A stretch of DNA of 39,850 nt from HO2-45-28 sp964412115 (GCA_964412115.1 CAYPMM010000006.1:1-39850), one strand, 5' to 3'. Positions 24,499 to 32,384 are shown, counted from the stretch's first letter. Notes: generated by a model from the sequence alone, not told the origin. Program-made: numbers and translations.

Positions 24499-25249
24499 AT
24501 TTTCTTTTATACCACCTTACTAAGTCTTGCGAAAGCAGATGCGCGTCTTTTCGCGATTCTTTAAGTTGGGCGCGATCGTCTTTGGTTTCATAATGATACG
24601 GCATAGCGTGAAGATCTTGCGGATCTTTTTGAACTCCGCTTAAGCCCTTACGGTGATAAATTTGAGGCGTGTCGCTGTGACCAAAAAAAATTGTTGGGTG
24701 GCCCAATCGTTTTTCTCTTTCTTGCACAAGTTCTTTAATACCATCATGCAATCCTATGGTCGCGATGTCAAAATCCACATTTCCATATCTTAACGCCTTA
24801 TCCATCAGGGCTTCTGCCAGTAATTTTAAAGTATTCCCTGAAGAAAGAGTGTCTGTTACTATCAAAATTTTTATGTCTTTTAATTCTTTTTTATTTTGTT
24901 TTAGAATTCTTTCTTCCAAAAAACGCATTATTGTCCTTAGCTTTGCGTTTCTTTGCTCCGGGGGCAATCCTGAACCTGCCAAAAATTTAATTTCTGGTTT
25001 TACATATCCGCCCTTTTCGTAAATCTCGCCCAAAACTTCGCCGAAAATCAAGGTCGGAATTCTGCCCGACGCGTCATCTCCTATTATGTGGGTATATTCG
25101 CCTTTATCGATTCTTTCGCGCATCTGGTCCAAAATGTTTTTTATTGGCTCGCGCAAGTCCTCAATTTCTTCGTGTTTGAGTTTACTTTTTTCTTCCTGTA
25201 CTTCAATGACGGCAGTCGGCGATTCAAATTTTGGAGCTCTTTCTTGCAT
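24497..25249 (-). CDS. Phosphoribosyltransferase-fold protein
   Basis: A 250-residue protein. After a polar N-terminus of about 45 residues, YTHIIGDDASGRIPTLIFG forms the first strand and loop. KDIKILIVTDTLSSGNTLKL matches the PRPP-binding loop of type I phosphoribosyltransferases (hydrophobic strand, acidic residue, then small-Gly-Thr). IATIGLHDG follows. The second acidic residue of the usual pair is replaced (TDT instead of DD), so the catalytic ability and base specificity are uncertain. Paired His and charged residues fill the C-terminus. The gene follows dnaX by 3 bases. Confidence 0.65.
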   Translation of the reverse strand: MQERAPKFESPTAVIEVQEEKSKLKHEEIEDLREPIKNILDQMRERIDKGEYTHIIGDDASGRIPTLIFGEVLGEIYEKGGYVKPEIKFLAGSGLPPEQRNAKLRTIMRFLEERILKQNKKELKDIKILIVTDTLSSGNTLKLLAEALMDKALRYGNVDFDIATIGLHDGIKELVQEREKRLGHPTIFFGHSDTPQIYHRKGLSGVQKDPQDLHAMPYHYETKDDRAQLKESRKDAHLLSQDLVRWYKRK

Positions 25250-25252
25250 ATA

Positions 25253-26425
25253 TTATGTTTCTCTTATGATTCGGGAGACCGCAAGCTCAAGCGGAAGTTC
25301 GCGGTGGGGCGAATAAAAACGGGCGCTTGATGCGTCTAACAATACCAAGAGAATGCGCTCAAGACGGTCAACCGGAAAATTTTGCTCTTCGTGTCCGCCA
25401 TTCAAAACGCCTAGAAATTTATTTCTAAAATCATGGATTAAAATTTTCATAAAAATTCTCGGGTCGGAACCGTTTTTTAGGGCCGATCGCAGAATTTCAA
25501 AAGCGCGTTTCGCGTCTTTTTCGCCAACGGCCGAGACCAGTTCCAAAACAGCCGAACTTGCCGGCGCTCCGAAAAATTCCCTCACATCTTCGGTTGTAAT
25601 CTTAAACACGAAGCCGGCCCCCGAACGTTCCGGCTCCGCGCCTATATTTTTAATGCCCTTCGGGCTAAATGATGATCCCACCGCCAACCCGAGTCGCCGG
25701 CCCGCTCGGGAGCCGTCTTCCAAAACTCCAGATAAAACAGAAACCTGTCCCAAAAGGTTGAGCGCGTCCCGAAGCGACCCCTCGGAAAAAAGAGCCAGAG
25801 TTTGGGCGGCTTCGCTTTCAATTTCAAAACCTTCGGCCTTGCCCACATCTAAAATGGCGCGGGCCGTGATTTCGTCAGACACCCGGCCAAAGCGAAGATG
25901 CTGGGTCCTGGAACTTATCGTTTCGGGAACTTTTTCTGGTTCGGTTGTGGCCAGTATGAAAACGACGTGTTTTGGCGGTTCCTCCAAAGTTTTTAAAAGA
26001 GCGTTGAAAGCCGGCGGGGTAAGCATATGAACCTCGTCAATGATATAAACTTTGCGGCTGGCCGAGACGGGTAAAAAGTTCGCGGCATCGCAAATTGCCC
26101 GAATTTCATCAATTCCGCGGTTAGAGGCGGCATCCAATTCAACCAAATCAAGCGTCCGGCCTGTAAGAAAATCGTTGCAAGTCTGGCAAGAATTGCATGG
26201 CATCGAACTTGAGGGGTTCGATCCCTCAAGTTGGCAGTTGATAGCTCGGGCAAGAATCCGAGCAACGCTTGTTTTTCCAGTCCCGCGAGGTCCTGAAAAA
26301 AGATAGGCGTGGGCGACTCGGTCAAGTTTTAAGGCATTTTTAAGAACCTTAACCACGTGAGGCTGGCCTTGAACCTCGTCAAAATCCTTCGGACGATACT
26401 TGCGATACAAAACATGGTCGGTCAT
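25253..26425 (-). CDS. dnaX: DNA polymerase III gamma/tau subunit, short form
   Basis: A 390-residue protein, the clamp-loader ATPase. Walker A is GPRGTGKTS (residues 45-53), the zinc Cys are 64, 77, 80 and 83 (MPCNSCQTC), Walker B-like is VYIIDEVHML, sensor 1 is FILATTE and sensor 2 is GSLRDALNLL. It lacks the tau-specific C-terminal domains, as in gamma-like short forms. Two stretches look inserted: LEGSNPSSS in the zinc module and residues about 235-274 before ITTEDVREFFG. The DNA of both is rich in inverted repeats. An extended -10 (TGTTATCAT) ends 6 bases before the ATG, which suggests a leaderless mRNA. Confidence 0.93.
   Translation of the reverse strand: MTDHVLYRKYRPKDFDEVQGQPHVVKVLKNALKLDRVAHAYLFSGPRGTGKTSVARILARAINCQLEGSNPSSSMPCNSCQTCNDFLTGRTLDLVELDAASNRGIDEIRAICDAANFLPVSASRKVYIIDEVHMLTPPAFNALLKTLEEPPKHVVFILATTEPEKVPETISSRTQHLRFGRVSDEITARAILDVGKAEGFEIESEAAQTLALFSEGSLRDALNLLGQVSVLSGVLEDGSRAGRRLGLAVGSSFSPKGIKNIGAEPERSGAGFVFKITTEDVREFFGAPASSAVLELVSAVGEKDAKRAFEILRSALKNGSDPRIFMKILIHDFRNKFLGVLNGGHEEQNFPVDRLERILLVLLDASSARFYSPHRELPLELAVSRIIRET
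25611..25736 (-). repeat. Inverted-repeat-rich insert in dnaX, second site
   Basis: The DNA encoding the extra residues about 235-274 contains AGCCGG with CCGGCT, GCCC-TTC-GGGC (about 25655-25665), CCCGAG with CTCGGG, and CGGCTCC with GGAGCCG across the insert. The frame is open. The insert separates the ATPase module from the collar domain. Confidence 0.5.
26206..26232 (-). repeat. Perfect palindrome in the dnaX zinc module
   Basis: AACTTGAGGG (26206-26215) and CCCTCAAGTT (26223-26232) are perfect arms around GTTCGAT. The segment encodes most of LEGSNPSSS between the first zinc Cys and the other three. The loop superficially looks like a tRNA T arm, but no tRNA surrounds it. Confidence 0.75.
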
Positions 26426-26431
26426 TTGGAT

Positions 26432-26440
26432 ATGATAACA
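26432..26440 (-). promoter_or_regulatory. Extended -10 promoter 6 nt before the dnaX ATG
   Basis: TGTTATCAT on the minus strand ends 6 bases before the ATG at 26425. No ribosome site is seen. Confidence 0.5.
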
Positions 26441-26612
26441 GAAATCGCCGGATTTATAAATTTCTTAGTCGAGTCACGCGCATTTCGGACACAAATAAAT
26501 AAAAAACTCGCCTTGCGGATTTTTTGAGTTGCGGGAGAAAAACTGAAAATTAAGGAGTTTTAGAACGGAAAATCGCGGTCGGAAAACTCAACCCGCGGGC
26601 ATTTACTTCTTC

Positions 26613-26641
26613 TTGACACAAGCGGTTTTTTGATTTAATGT
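26613..26641 (+). promoter_or_regulatory. Promoter of the GT-B-like gene
   Basis: TTGACA (26613-26618), exactly 17 bases, then TAATGT (26636-26641). A leader of about 45 bases carries AGGGAGG (26679-26685), 8 bases before the ATG at 26694. The remaining 26438-26612 stretch shows nothing else I can name. Confidence 0.65.
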
Positions 26642-26693
26642 GGACGGCAGGTTCGGCCCTTGAAATATCACCCAAAGCAGGGAGGAACGGCTC

Positions 26694-27746
26694 ATGCTTG
26701 TAACTCTTGTCGGCCACATGATGGCTCCGTCAATCGCTTTCACCGCGCTTGCACAACATTTAACCACAAAAGGGATTCAAACACTCTCGCTGATTGGCGG
26801 CGGAAAACCAACAAATCTAAGTCCTTCAGCAATTAGTGTGCTGGTTGAAAGCGCGGATGTTGTCTTAATCGGCATGTCCGCCCCGGAAGAGCTGGCTAGA
26901 GAAGAAACGCTTTCCGCCCTTTCGGCAGAACTTAGAAACACCCCGTTCGGCTTGTACGCCGATACTTATGACGTTTTTAGACGGCCGTGGTTTGACAAAA
27001 GGTTAAAAATTTTAAGGGAAAACGCGTCTTTTCTTTTCGTGCCGGGCGAAAAAGAAAAAGAAGAGGCCCGGAAACTTTTCCCAAACGCTGAAATTGTGGC
27101 ATCAGGCAATCCTACATGGGAAGATTTCTTCTCGCCGAGATTTTCAAGAGAAGAAGTCCGCCAGCGCCTTATGATAAGACGCGATGAGAAAGCTGTGCTT
27201 TGTTCCATAGGAACGATACTTGAAAACAATGTAACAATGCTTGAAGCGCTGGATACGGCGCTTACGGCTGAAAAAAATAGACGATTTTTTTGGAAAGTAA
27301 TCGTTGGCATACATCCGGGAGACCAGAATTACAGAAACGACCCAGCGATTTACGCAAAAAGTTTTCGGGCGAATGTTCCGATGCGATTTGTCGCCCGAGA
27401 CGAAATGCCGACTATGGACATAATTCCCGGCGCCGACTATGTAGTGGATACGCCCGGCAGTTCAATCGGAGTCAACGCGGCCTGTCTGCTCATTCCTGTT
27501 ATCTGCTACTGTTCGGAGGCGGCGCTAAATGAACTTGAAAAATCAATCGCTAAAAAGTCTTGGAGACCATGCGAACTCGGAGTGATGTTGCCGGTCTACA
27601 GTCTTGATAAGCTCGCCGGCGCATTCAATCGAGATTTCACGGCAATGATTGAGCGTCAAAAAGAGGTTTATCCCGCGCCGGCTCAAAAAGGACAGGCGGT
27701 ACGTATCATGGCCGAGACCCTGCAAAAATATGGGTCGTTAAAATAA
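26694..27746 (+). CDS. GT-B-fold glycosyltransferase-like protein
   Basis: A 350-residue protein with two Rossmann-like halves. The first half begins VTLVGHMMAPSIAFTALAQH and includes VVLIGMSAPEEL and a predicted pocket near GLYADTYDVFRRPW. The second half has IVASGNPTWEDFF, AVLCSIGTILENN, WKVIVGIHPGDQ, and ADYVVDTPGSSIGVNAACLL followed by PVICY. The latter motifs resemble the nucleotide-binding half of UDP-GlcNAc 2-epimerase- and CDP-glycerol transferase-like proteins. Donor and acceptor are unknown. It is monocistronic, with its own promoter, ribosome site and terminator. Confidence 0.6.
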   Translation: MLVTLVGHMMAPSIAFTALAQHLTTKGIQTLSLIGGGKPTNLSPSAISVLVESADVVLIGMSAPEELAREETLSALSAELRNTPFGLYADTYDVFRRPWFDKRLKILRENASFLFVPGEKEKEEARKLFPNAEIVASGNPTWEDFFSPRFSREEVRQRLMIRRDEKAVLCSIGTILENNVTMLEALDTALTAEKNRRFFWKVIVGIHPGDQNYRNDPAIYAKSFRANVPMRFVARDEMPTMDIIPGADYVVDTPGSSIGVNAACLLIPVICYCSEAALNELEKSIAKKSWRPCELGVMLPVYSLDKLAGAFNRDFTAMIERQKEVYPAPAQKGQAVRIMAETLQKYGSLK

Positions 27747-27760
27747 GCCTAATAAAACCA

Positions 27761-27791
27761 AACCGCTCCGATGGACATCGGAGCGGTTTTT
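27761..27791 (+). terminator. Terminator of the GT-B-like gene
   Basis: AACCGCTCCGATG (27761-27773) and CATCGGAGCGGTT (27776-27788) form a perfect 13-base stem ending in five T, 15 bases after the stop codon. Confidence 0.9.
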
Positions 27792-27812
27792 GCATTCAGA
27801 ATAATAATTTTT

Positions 27813-28846
27813 CTAGTTAGCCGGAACTCCAAAATTCAGCCAGAACGGCGCATCTCCGCCCGAAGTTGTCTCCGGAACCGGAGCCGGCGCCGGAGGAGGA
27901 GTGTAAACAGTCGCTCCGCCTTGAGGCGTTGGGGTCAATTGGAGCCAAAACGGAACAGGAGCTGNNNNNNNNNNNNNNNNNNNNNNNNNNNNNNNNNNNN
28001 NNNNNNNNNNNNNNNNNNNNNNNNNNNNNNNNNNNNNNNNNNNNNNNNNNNNNNNNNNNNNNNNCCAAACACTTCGGACAATTTAGCCCTTGTTTTGGGT
28101 CCTACAAGCCCGTAGCCGGCATCGCCTGTTTTAGCTAATCCATACTTTTCTTGGAATTTTTGAACTGCTTTTGCGGTAAGAGAGCCGAAGAATTCTGATT
28201 CATTTCCCGCAGAACCTACACCCGATGAGGCAATTGCGGTATCGGGACTGGAATTAAGCAGTTTTTGCAAACGCTTTACATCTTCTCCTCTGGAGCCGAT
28301 GGTTAGCGCCCGATTAAATGCCGGGCTGACCGCCAAAGCTTGAGCTGAAGGCTGGGCCGAAGCCGAAGGCACGGCTGGCGCCACCGTCGGAACAGCCGGT
28401 GTGGCGGTCTGCGGCGGAACATAGGGAGCGCTGCCGCTTCCTCCGCCTCCTCCACCCCCGCCTCCTCCGCCTCCTCCGCTGGCGGCGCAGGTATCAGAAG
28501 TCATTGTTACGGTGGTGGTGGCAAAAATATTGTTTGAGGGATTGGTAATCGTATAGGTTGAAGCGCTGGTGCTGCAATTCAATCCCGCAGTAATTGAACC
28601 CGGCTCGGTCACATCAAGCCTTCTGCGGTCGGTTGAAGAAACTTCAATTGAAGCCCCCGGCGACATGCCGACATCAAAACTGCTTGAATCTACGACAATC
28701 ATGTCAGCCGTGACGCCAACAACATCAAGAGTTATACCGCCGATTGTTATTTTAGCGCTAGAGCCCAGAGTAAAATCGCCCAAGGTGGCAAACGAAGCCA
28801 TCGGAATCAGCAGAGAAGTTAAAATCGTTAAATAGATTTTTTTCAT
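27813..28846 (-). CDS. Secreted peptidoglycan-binding-domain protein, interrupted by an assembly gap
   Basis: A signal peptide (YLTILTSLLIPMASFA) is followed by a beta-rich domain (about 20-120) and a run of 13 Gly. A Pro/Ala/Thr linker precedes a PG_binding_1 domain: ALTIGSRGEDVKRLQKLLN, FFGSLTAKAVQKFQEKYGL and GLVGPKTRAKLSEVF. Then come 100 N. Beyond the gap the minus strand continues, in a different frame relative to the placeholder, as PVPFWLQLTPTPQGGATVY and ends APFWLNFGVPAN with TAG at 27813-27815. The repeated PFWL motif shows both parts belong together and suggests the gap hides further copies. Attachment of the cell surface to peptidoglycan is the probable role. Confidence 0.8.
27965..28064. 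other. Assembly gap of 100 N
   Basis: Exactly 100 N inside one gene. With 100 bases the flanking reading frames do not join (1034 bases from start to stop), so the true length is not 100 modulo 3 and the number is a placeholder. Confidence 0.98.
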
Positions 28847-28853
28847 GTGAGTA

Positions 28854-28886
28854 ATAATTTAGTTTTAAAAGACTAAACTAAATTAT
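28854..28886 (-). terminator. A/T-rich hairpin between two surface-protein genes
   Basis: ATAATTTAGTTT (28854-28865) and AAACTAAATTAT (28875-28886) are perfect 12-base arms with a 9-base loop. They overlap the stop codon of the upstream gene. There is no long T run, so it may attenuate rather than end transcription. Confidence 0.45.
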
Positions 28887-29557
28887 TTGATGCCGAAAAA
28901 GTTGAGAGTGGCGTTACCTATAACATTGGTTGGATTAAAGCCCCAGTTAACCACATCAACGCCAATAGTATTTGCGCCGGTTGAAGAAGCGCCTTGCGTG
29001 GTAAAACTAGCTCCTCCGACAAAAGTGCTTGTTGCCTGAACAAATATTTTATGGCTGGTAGTTACGCCAGTGGCCCCACTGCAGACATACCCTCGGGTTG
29101 TTGAAGCCGCATGAGTGCCTGTGCCCTGTAAATTGCAAGTGCCGAAGAGCACTCCGGCAATCAAACCGTTTGCGCCATCATTACCGCCGACCCTCAAATT
29201 AGTGGTACTCGCTGTTCCTTCAACATATAAATCTTTATTAACTGTCAATGAATTGGTAGTAGACGCATTGCCGGTAATAGTAATAACATCTCCTCCCGCG
29301 TCCCCCAAAGTTACATTGCCATAAGAAGTGAAAGCTCCGGTTACCTGCACCGTGCCGGATGCGGCAACGGCTCCGGATGCCGTCAGACTGGCAATAGTGG
29401 AAGCGCCTGAAACCGTAAGCGTTCCGCCGGTGTTAACATTAGTACTGATAGTAGTCGCGCCGTAAGTAATGAGTGCTACAAACAATACAGAAAAAAGAAC
29501 GGCTATGACCATTCCGCTTGCTTTTTTCGTATCAAAAAAACCGTATACGTTTTGCAT
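28883..29557 (-). CDS. Anchored beta-repeat surface protein
   Basis: A 224-residue protein. A short polar N-terminus and a membrane segment (residues about 15-34, GMVIAVLFSVLFVALITYGA) precede Ser/Thr/Gly/Val-rich short beta repeats (TLTVSGASTIASLTASGAV; STTNSLTVNKDLYVEGTAST). The C-terminal part has two Cys (GTCNLQGTG and RGYVCSG) about 22 residues apart that could form a disulfide. Similar proteins with 'G-S-L-x-V-x-G' repeats are common on CPR surfaces and resemble trimeric fibre stalks. The function is inferred from composition only. Confidence 0.7.
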   Translation of the reverse strand: MQNVYGFFDTKKASGMVIAVLFSVLFVALITYGATTISTNVNTGGTLTVSGASTIASLTASGAVAASGTVQVTGAFTSYGNVTLGDAGGDVITITGNASTTNSLTVNKDLYVEGTASTTNLRVGGNDGANGLIAGVLFGTCNLQGTGTHAASTTRGYVCSGATGVTTSHKIFVQATSTFVGGASFTTQGASSTGANTIGVDVVNWGFNPTNVIGNATLNFFGIK

Positions 29558-29645
29558 ATTTCTACTTATTTAAATTAATAATTTAATAATAATAAACTTA
29601 TAACAGACCATTTGAGCGCGAGTATAGCGCCTTAAACTTAATTAT

Positions 29646-29664
29646 CCCCTTTAATATAAAGGGG
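29646..29664. repeat. Perfect hairpin upstream of the beta-repeat gene
   Basis: CCCCTTTA (29646-29653) and TAAAGGGG (29657-29664) around ATA. It lies between the ligase stop and the beta-repeat gene start, next to a reverse TTATCCACA (29678-29686). A weak terminator for the ligase gene is possible; there is no T run on the minus strand. Confidence 0.4.
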
Positions 29665-29691
29665 CGCAAATAAAGGGTGTGGATAACTTAT

Positions 29692-31893
29692 TTATTGCTG
29701 CGCCGGATTCCGGCCTGCTTTTATCTCGTTTATTAAATACTCACCGCTTTCTTTGAATTGCGGGTTAAGCTCAATGGCGCGCTCAAGTTCCTGTATGGAT
29801 TTAGTTCTTTCGCCAAGACGAAGATAGGTCGCGGCAAGATTGACCCGATACTGGGGGTTATTCGGGTTTTGCCTTACAAATTCAAGCCAAATGTCCCGCG
29901 CGCGCGTAAAATTACCCATTCTGATATACGCGTTTAGCAATTGAACATCAGCCACCACATCAGTTCCAAAATGCTTTGTTAAAATATCTCTGGCATAGCC
30001 GTCTTGTCCGTTCACAATGGCAATGGCCGCCAAGTTTCTGACCGCGTCCGGAAAAGTCGGATCAAAATCGTAGGCCTTTTGCATGCTTTCAAAGGACTTA
30101 AGGGGCTCGTTTAACGATAAATAAGTCTCGGCAAGCAAGAAATATATGGGCTGTTTTTTAGGCGAAAGCGCCAATGCCCTATTAAGCGCGGAGAAAGCAT
30201 CCGCATGACGGCCGGCCGCGCCGTATATTGAGGAAATGAAAATATAGGCGCGGGCGTCATTGGGGGACTCTTTTATTTGTTTTTCGAGCTCTAATACGGT
30301 TTTTTGCAAAACTTTTTCCTTTAACTCCTGCGGTAAGTCGGAAGAAGCAACCGCGTTGGCATAACCGCTCAATTGTTCTCTCGCCTCCCCCGAGCCGAAT
30401 GTCTTATAGCCAATCGATTTATCGAAATCGGACAGAATTATATCGACATTTTGTCCTTGAACACTGGTGTCCTTTAACATTTGCAAAAGGGACGTATTGG
30501 CCAATATGGGTTTAATATTTAAAAAATAAACGGCAAAAATCAAGCCGAAAACGACAAATGCCGCTACGAACGAATGCGCCGGCGTAAAAGCGGACGAAGT
30601 GGACAAAGCCTGGCTTTGTCCACTTTTGTGGTTAAAGTGTATAAATGCCAAAACCGTAAAAAACAGAATGTAAGAAATCAGATTGTCAAAAACAAAAAAG
30701 TTGTGAAAAGTGTACGAGGCAAAAAGCGAAGTGAAAACAGCCGCGGTCATCAGGTTTTTATTGTTTTTATCAGTGTAATATCCGCGCCAGAGCGTATAAA
30801 TGGCCGATACGAATATGCTCAAATAAGCCAGAAGTCCCAGTAGACCGGCGCTTATCAGCCAGTCAAATATTATGTTGTGAGACCGATCAAACCACTGCTC
30901 TTGCGGCCATAAAGACGGCCGATAGTATTTGTTAAAAACCTGATTGTAGTTTTCTATACCCCAGCCAAGTATTGGTTTTTCTTTAAAACCCTCAAAAGAC
31001 ATGCTCCAAATGGTAAAACGAGACTGCACGGTGCGGTCCTGAAAACTTAAATTACTAAAACGGGAAAAGACCGGATTTTGGGTAATAAAGTTTTTATTTT
31101 GCACCAAAAGAAAAGTTGATATAAGAAAAATTACTCCCGCAATTACGCCAAACGACGCTATTTTTATGCGCCTATCCCGGCTGAAAAACGCCAAAAGCAA
31201 AACCAGAAGCACAACCCCGCCGATGAGTCCCAAAATAGCGCCTCTAGTTGCGGTCAAAAACACAACCGGAATTTCAAAAATGACAAGGGTCGCAAAAATA
31301 TTTTTTAGCCATTTTTTATCCTCCGAAAAATAAAGGTACGCGGAAATAAACGCGGCAAAAACCATAAAAATAGCCATGTAGCTGGCGTTGCCAAAAGTTC
31401 CGTCGGCTCTTGGACCGCTTTGAATAGATATGGCGACAACGCCAAACGCCTGCAAATAGCCGTATACAGCCATTGCCGCGCCGGAAATAGACATGGCGTA
31501 AAAAAAACGGCGCCATTCTTTTTGAGTAATAAAAATTGCCGATAAAACCAAAAAATAAGCAAAAAGGTGCAGGTGGCCTATCAGCCCCTCCATCCGTTCG
31601 TAGTTTGACCAAAAACTGCGGTAGGGATTGGCGCCGAAAATGGTTGACAGTATTAAAACGAACACAGTTGCCGAAACGGCGTATAAAACAATGGATTTTT
31701 GGGGCCGGTATCGGCTGTCGGCCATCGCCAAAATCAGCCATAACGCAAAAATAATTTCAACGACAATCCTGAAGAAAAAGTTTTTACCGGTGATAAACGG
31801 AAAAAACATCGTCCCCGAAACATAAAATGGGGTGATTAAAATTATACCGAAAAGGCCGATAACTATCGCCCATTTCAAGTAGTTGGATAACAT
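29692..31893 (-). CDS. O-antigen ligase family membrane protein with TPR repeats (second paralogue)
   Basis: About 733 residues from the ATG at 31893 (MLSNYLKWAIVIGLFGI). A longer reading from 32049 is unlikely because it crosses a terminator, a palindrome and the end of the zinc-ribbon gene. Some 11 membrane segments include FFPFITGKNFFFRIVVEIIF, FWSNYERMEGLIGHLHLF, SRFTIWSMSFEGFKEKPILG and FDRSHNIIFDWLISAG, matching the paralogue at 8205. Six or so TPR-like units end the protein (for example AYIRMGNFTRARDIWLEFV). An in-frame palindrome encodes SGQSQALSTSS between membrane segments. A TATATT box lies 6 bases before the ATG. Confidence 0.87.
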   Translation of the reverse strand: MLSNYLKWAIVIGLFGIILITPFYVSGTMFFPFITGKNFFFRIVVEIIFALWLILAMADSRYRPQKSIVLYAVSATVFVLILSTIFGANPYRSFWSNYERMEGLIGHLHLFAYFLVLSAIFITQKEWRRFFYAMSISGAAMAVYGYLQAFGVVAISIQSGPRADGTFGNASYMAIFMVFAAFISAYLYFSEDKKWLKNIFATLVIFEIPVVFLTATRGAILGLIGGVVLLVLLLAFFSRDRRIKIASFGVIAGVIFLISTFLLVQNKNFITQNPVFSRFSNLSFQDRTVQSRFTIWSMSFEGFKEKPILGWGIENYNQVFNKYYRPSLWPQEQWFDRSHNIIFDWLISAGLLGLLAYLSIFVSAIYTLWRGYYTDKNNKNLMTAAVFTSLFASYTFHNFFVFDNLISYILFFTVLAFIHFNHKSGQSQALSTSSAFTPAHSFVAAFVVFGLIFAVYFLNIKPILANTSLLQMLKDTSVQGQNVDIILSDFDKSIGYKTFGSGEAREQLSGYANAVASSDLPQELKEKVLQKTVLELEKQIKESPNDARAYIFISSIYGAAGRHADAFSALNRALALSPKKQPIYFLLAETYLSLNEPLKSFESMQKAYDFDPTFPDAVRNLAAIAIVNGQDGYARDILTKHFGTDVVADVQLLNAYIRMGNFTRARDIWLEFVRQNPNNPQYRVNLAATYLRLGERTKSIQELERAIELNPQFKESGEYLINEIKAGRNPAQQ
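30597..30625 (-). repeat. Perfect palindrome inside the O-antigen ligase gene
   Basis: AAGTGGACAAAGCC (30597-30610) and GGCTTTGTCCACTT (30612-30625) have a 1-base centre. The inner 23 bases match the second palindrome of fmt except at the central base. The paralogue at 8205 has different sequence in this loop. Confidence 0.85.
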
Positions 31894-31899
31894 CTGTCT

Positions 31900-31905
31900 A
31901 ATATA
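31900..31905 (-). promoter_or_regulatory. -10 box 6 nt before the second ligase ATG
   Basis: TATATT on the minus strand ends 6 bases before the ATG at 31893, with no ribosome site. This supports the shorter start and a leaderless transcript. Confidence 0.45.
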
Positions 31906-31933
31906 GTCTTTTGGCTTCCTCCTGACAAGCAAC

Positions 31934-31962
31934 CCTACTTGGAAACGCCGTTTCCAAGTAGG
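31934..31962. repeat. Palindrome, copy 1 of a dispersed pair
   Basis: CCTACTTGGAAACG (31934-31947) and CGTTTCCAAGTAGG (31949-31962). The 23-base core recurs at 32432-32454 with the complementary central base, so one copy is the exact reverse complement of the other. Confidence 0.85.
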
Positions 31963-31975
31963 CCGATAAGCCGAA

Positions 31976-32001
31976 CAAAAAAGCCAGGTGTTAACCCTGG
32001 C
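31976..32001 (-). terminator. Terminator of the zinc-ribbon gene
   Basis: GCCAGG (31983-31988) and CCTGGC (31996-32001). On the minus strand the hairpin is followed by six or more T. It separates the zinc-ribbon gene from the ligase. Confidence 0.8.
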
Positions 32002-32021
32002 ATAATTTCGATAATTAAAGT

Positions 32022-32225
32022 TTACTGGAACTTGCAAAGTTCTAAACAATTTGGACAGGAAACTAAATAAATTGGGCCGTGGTATACGTCATCAGTGAAA
32101 AATCCGCTGGTATCTTTTTTAACATCGCGATAATCTTCTTGTTCCAGCTCAAATTGTGCGCCGCATTTACATGTTATAACCTTACCTATCCAGATACCCG
32201 CCCTTGCTGGCACGACCATTTTCAT
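32022..32225 (-). CDS. Small zinc-ribbon protein
   Basis: A 67-residue protein. ITCKCGAQFELEQEDYRD and YLVSCPNCLELCKFQ carry two Cys pairs (CxC and CxxC) about 35 residues apart, typical of a zinc ribbon. AAAAGGGGG precedes the ATG by about 7 bases. It has its own promoter (32321-32349) and terminator. The function is not known. Confidence 0.75.
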   Translation of the reverse strand: MKMVVPARAGIWIGKVITCKCGAQFELEQEDYRDVKKDTSGFFTDDVYHGPIYLVSCPNCLELCKFQ

Positions 32226-32320
32226 CGAACAACCCCCTTTTTCCTATGTTGTATTTTGAAGCGCAACACCTCGATATGCCCTATGCACATGAGACGCGCG
32301 CCTCTTTTCAATCCGCCCCC

Positions 32321-32349
32321 ACAATAGCACTGGGGTTTAAAGTTGTCAA
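32321..32349 (-). promoter_or_regulatory. Promoter of the zinc-ribbon gene
   Basis: On the minus strand, TTGACA (32349-32344), 17 bases, then TATTGT (32326-32321) with a TGC extension. The leader to the ATG at 32225 is about 90 bases. Confidence 0.7.
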
Positions 32350-32352
32350 CTA

Positions 32353-32384
32353 AAAACTGACGGACACTTAGTGTCCGTCAGTTT
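32353..32384 (-). terminator. Terminator of the orphan gene at 32484
   Basis: Perfect arms AAAACTGACGGACAC and GTGTCCGTCAGTTTT around TTA, with a T run on the minus strand. Confidence 0.85.

Noticed and set aside
26206..26232. tRNA gene suggested by a T-arm-like GGTTCGATCC
   Set aside because: No acceptor, D or anticodon arms surround it and it lies inside the dnaX reading frame.
27935..27964. C-terminus of the peptidoglycan-binding protein read straight through the N gap
   Set aside because: This is an artefact of the arbitrary 100-N length. The other frame gives a longer, repeat-consistent end at 27813.
31894..32049. N-terminal extension of the second O-antigen ligase to 32049
   Set aside because: It would run through a terminator, a palindrome and the end of the zinc-ribbon gene; the paralogue starts at the equivalent of 31893.
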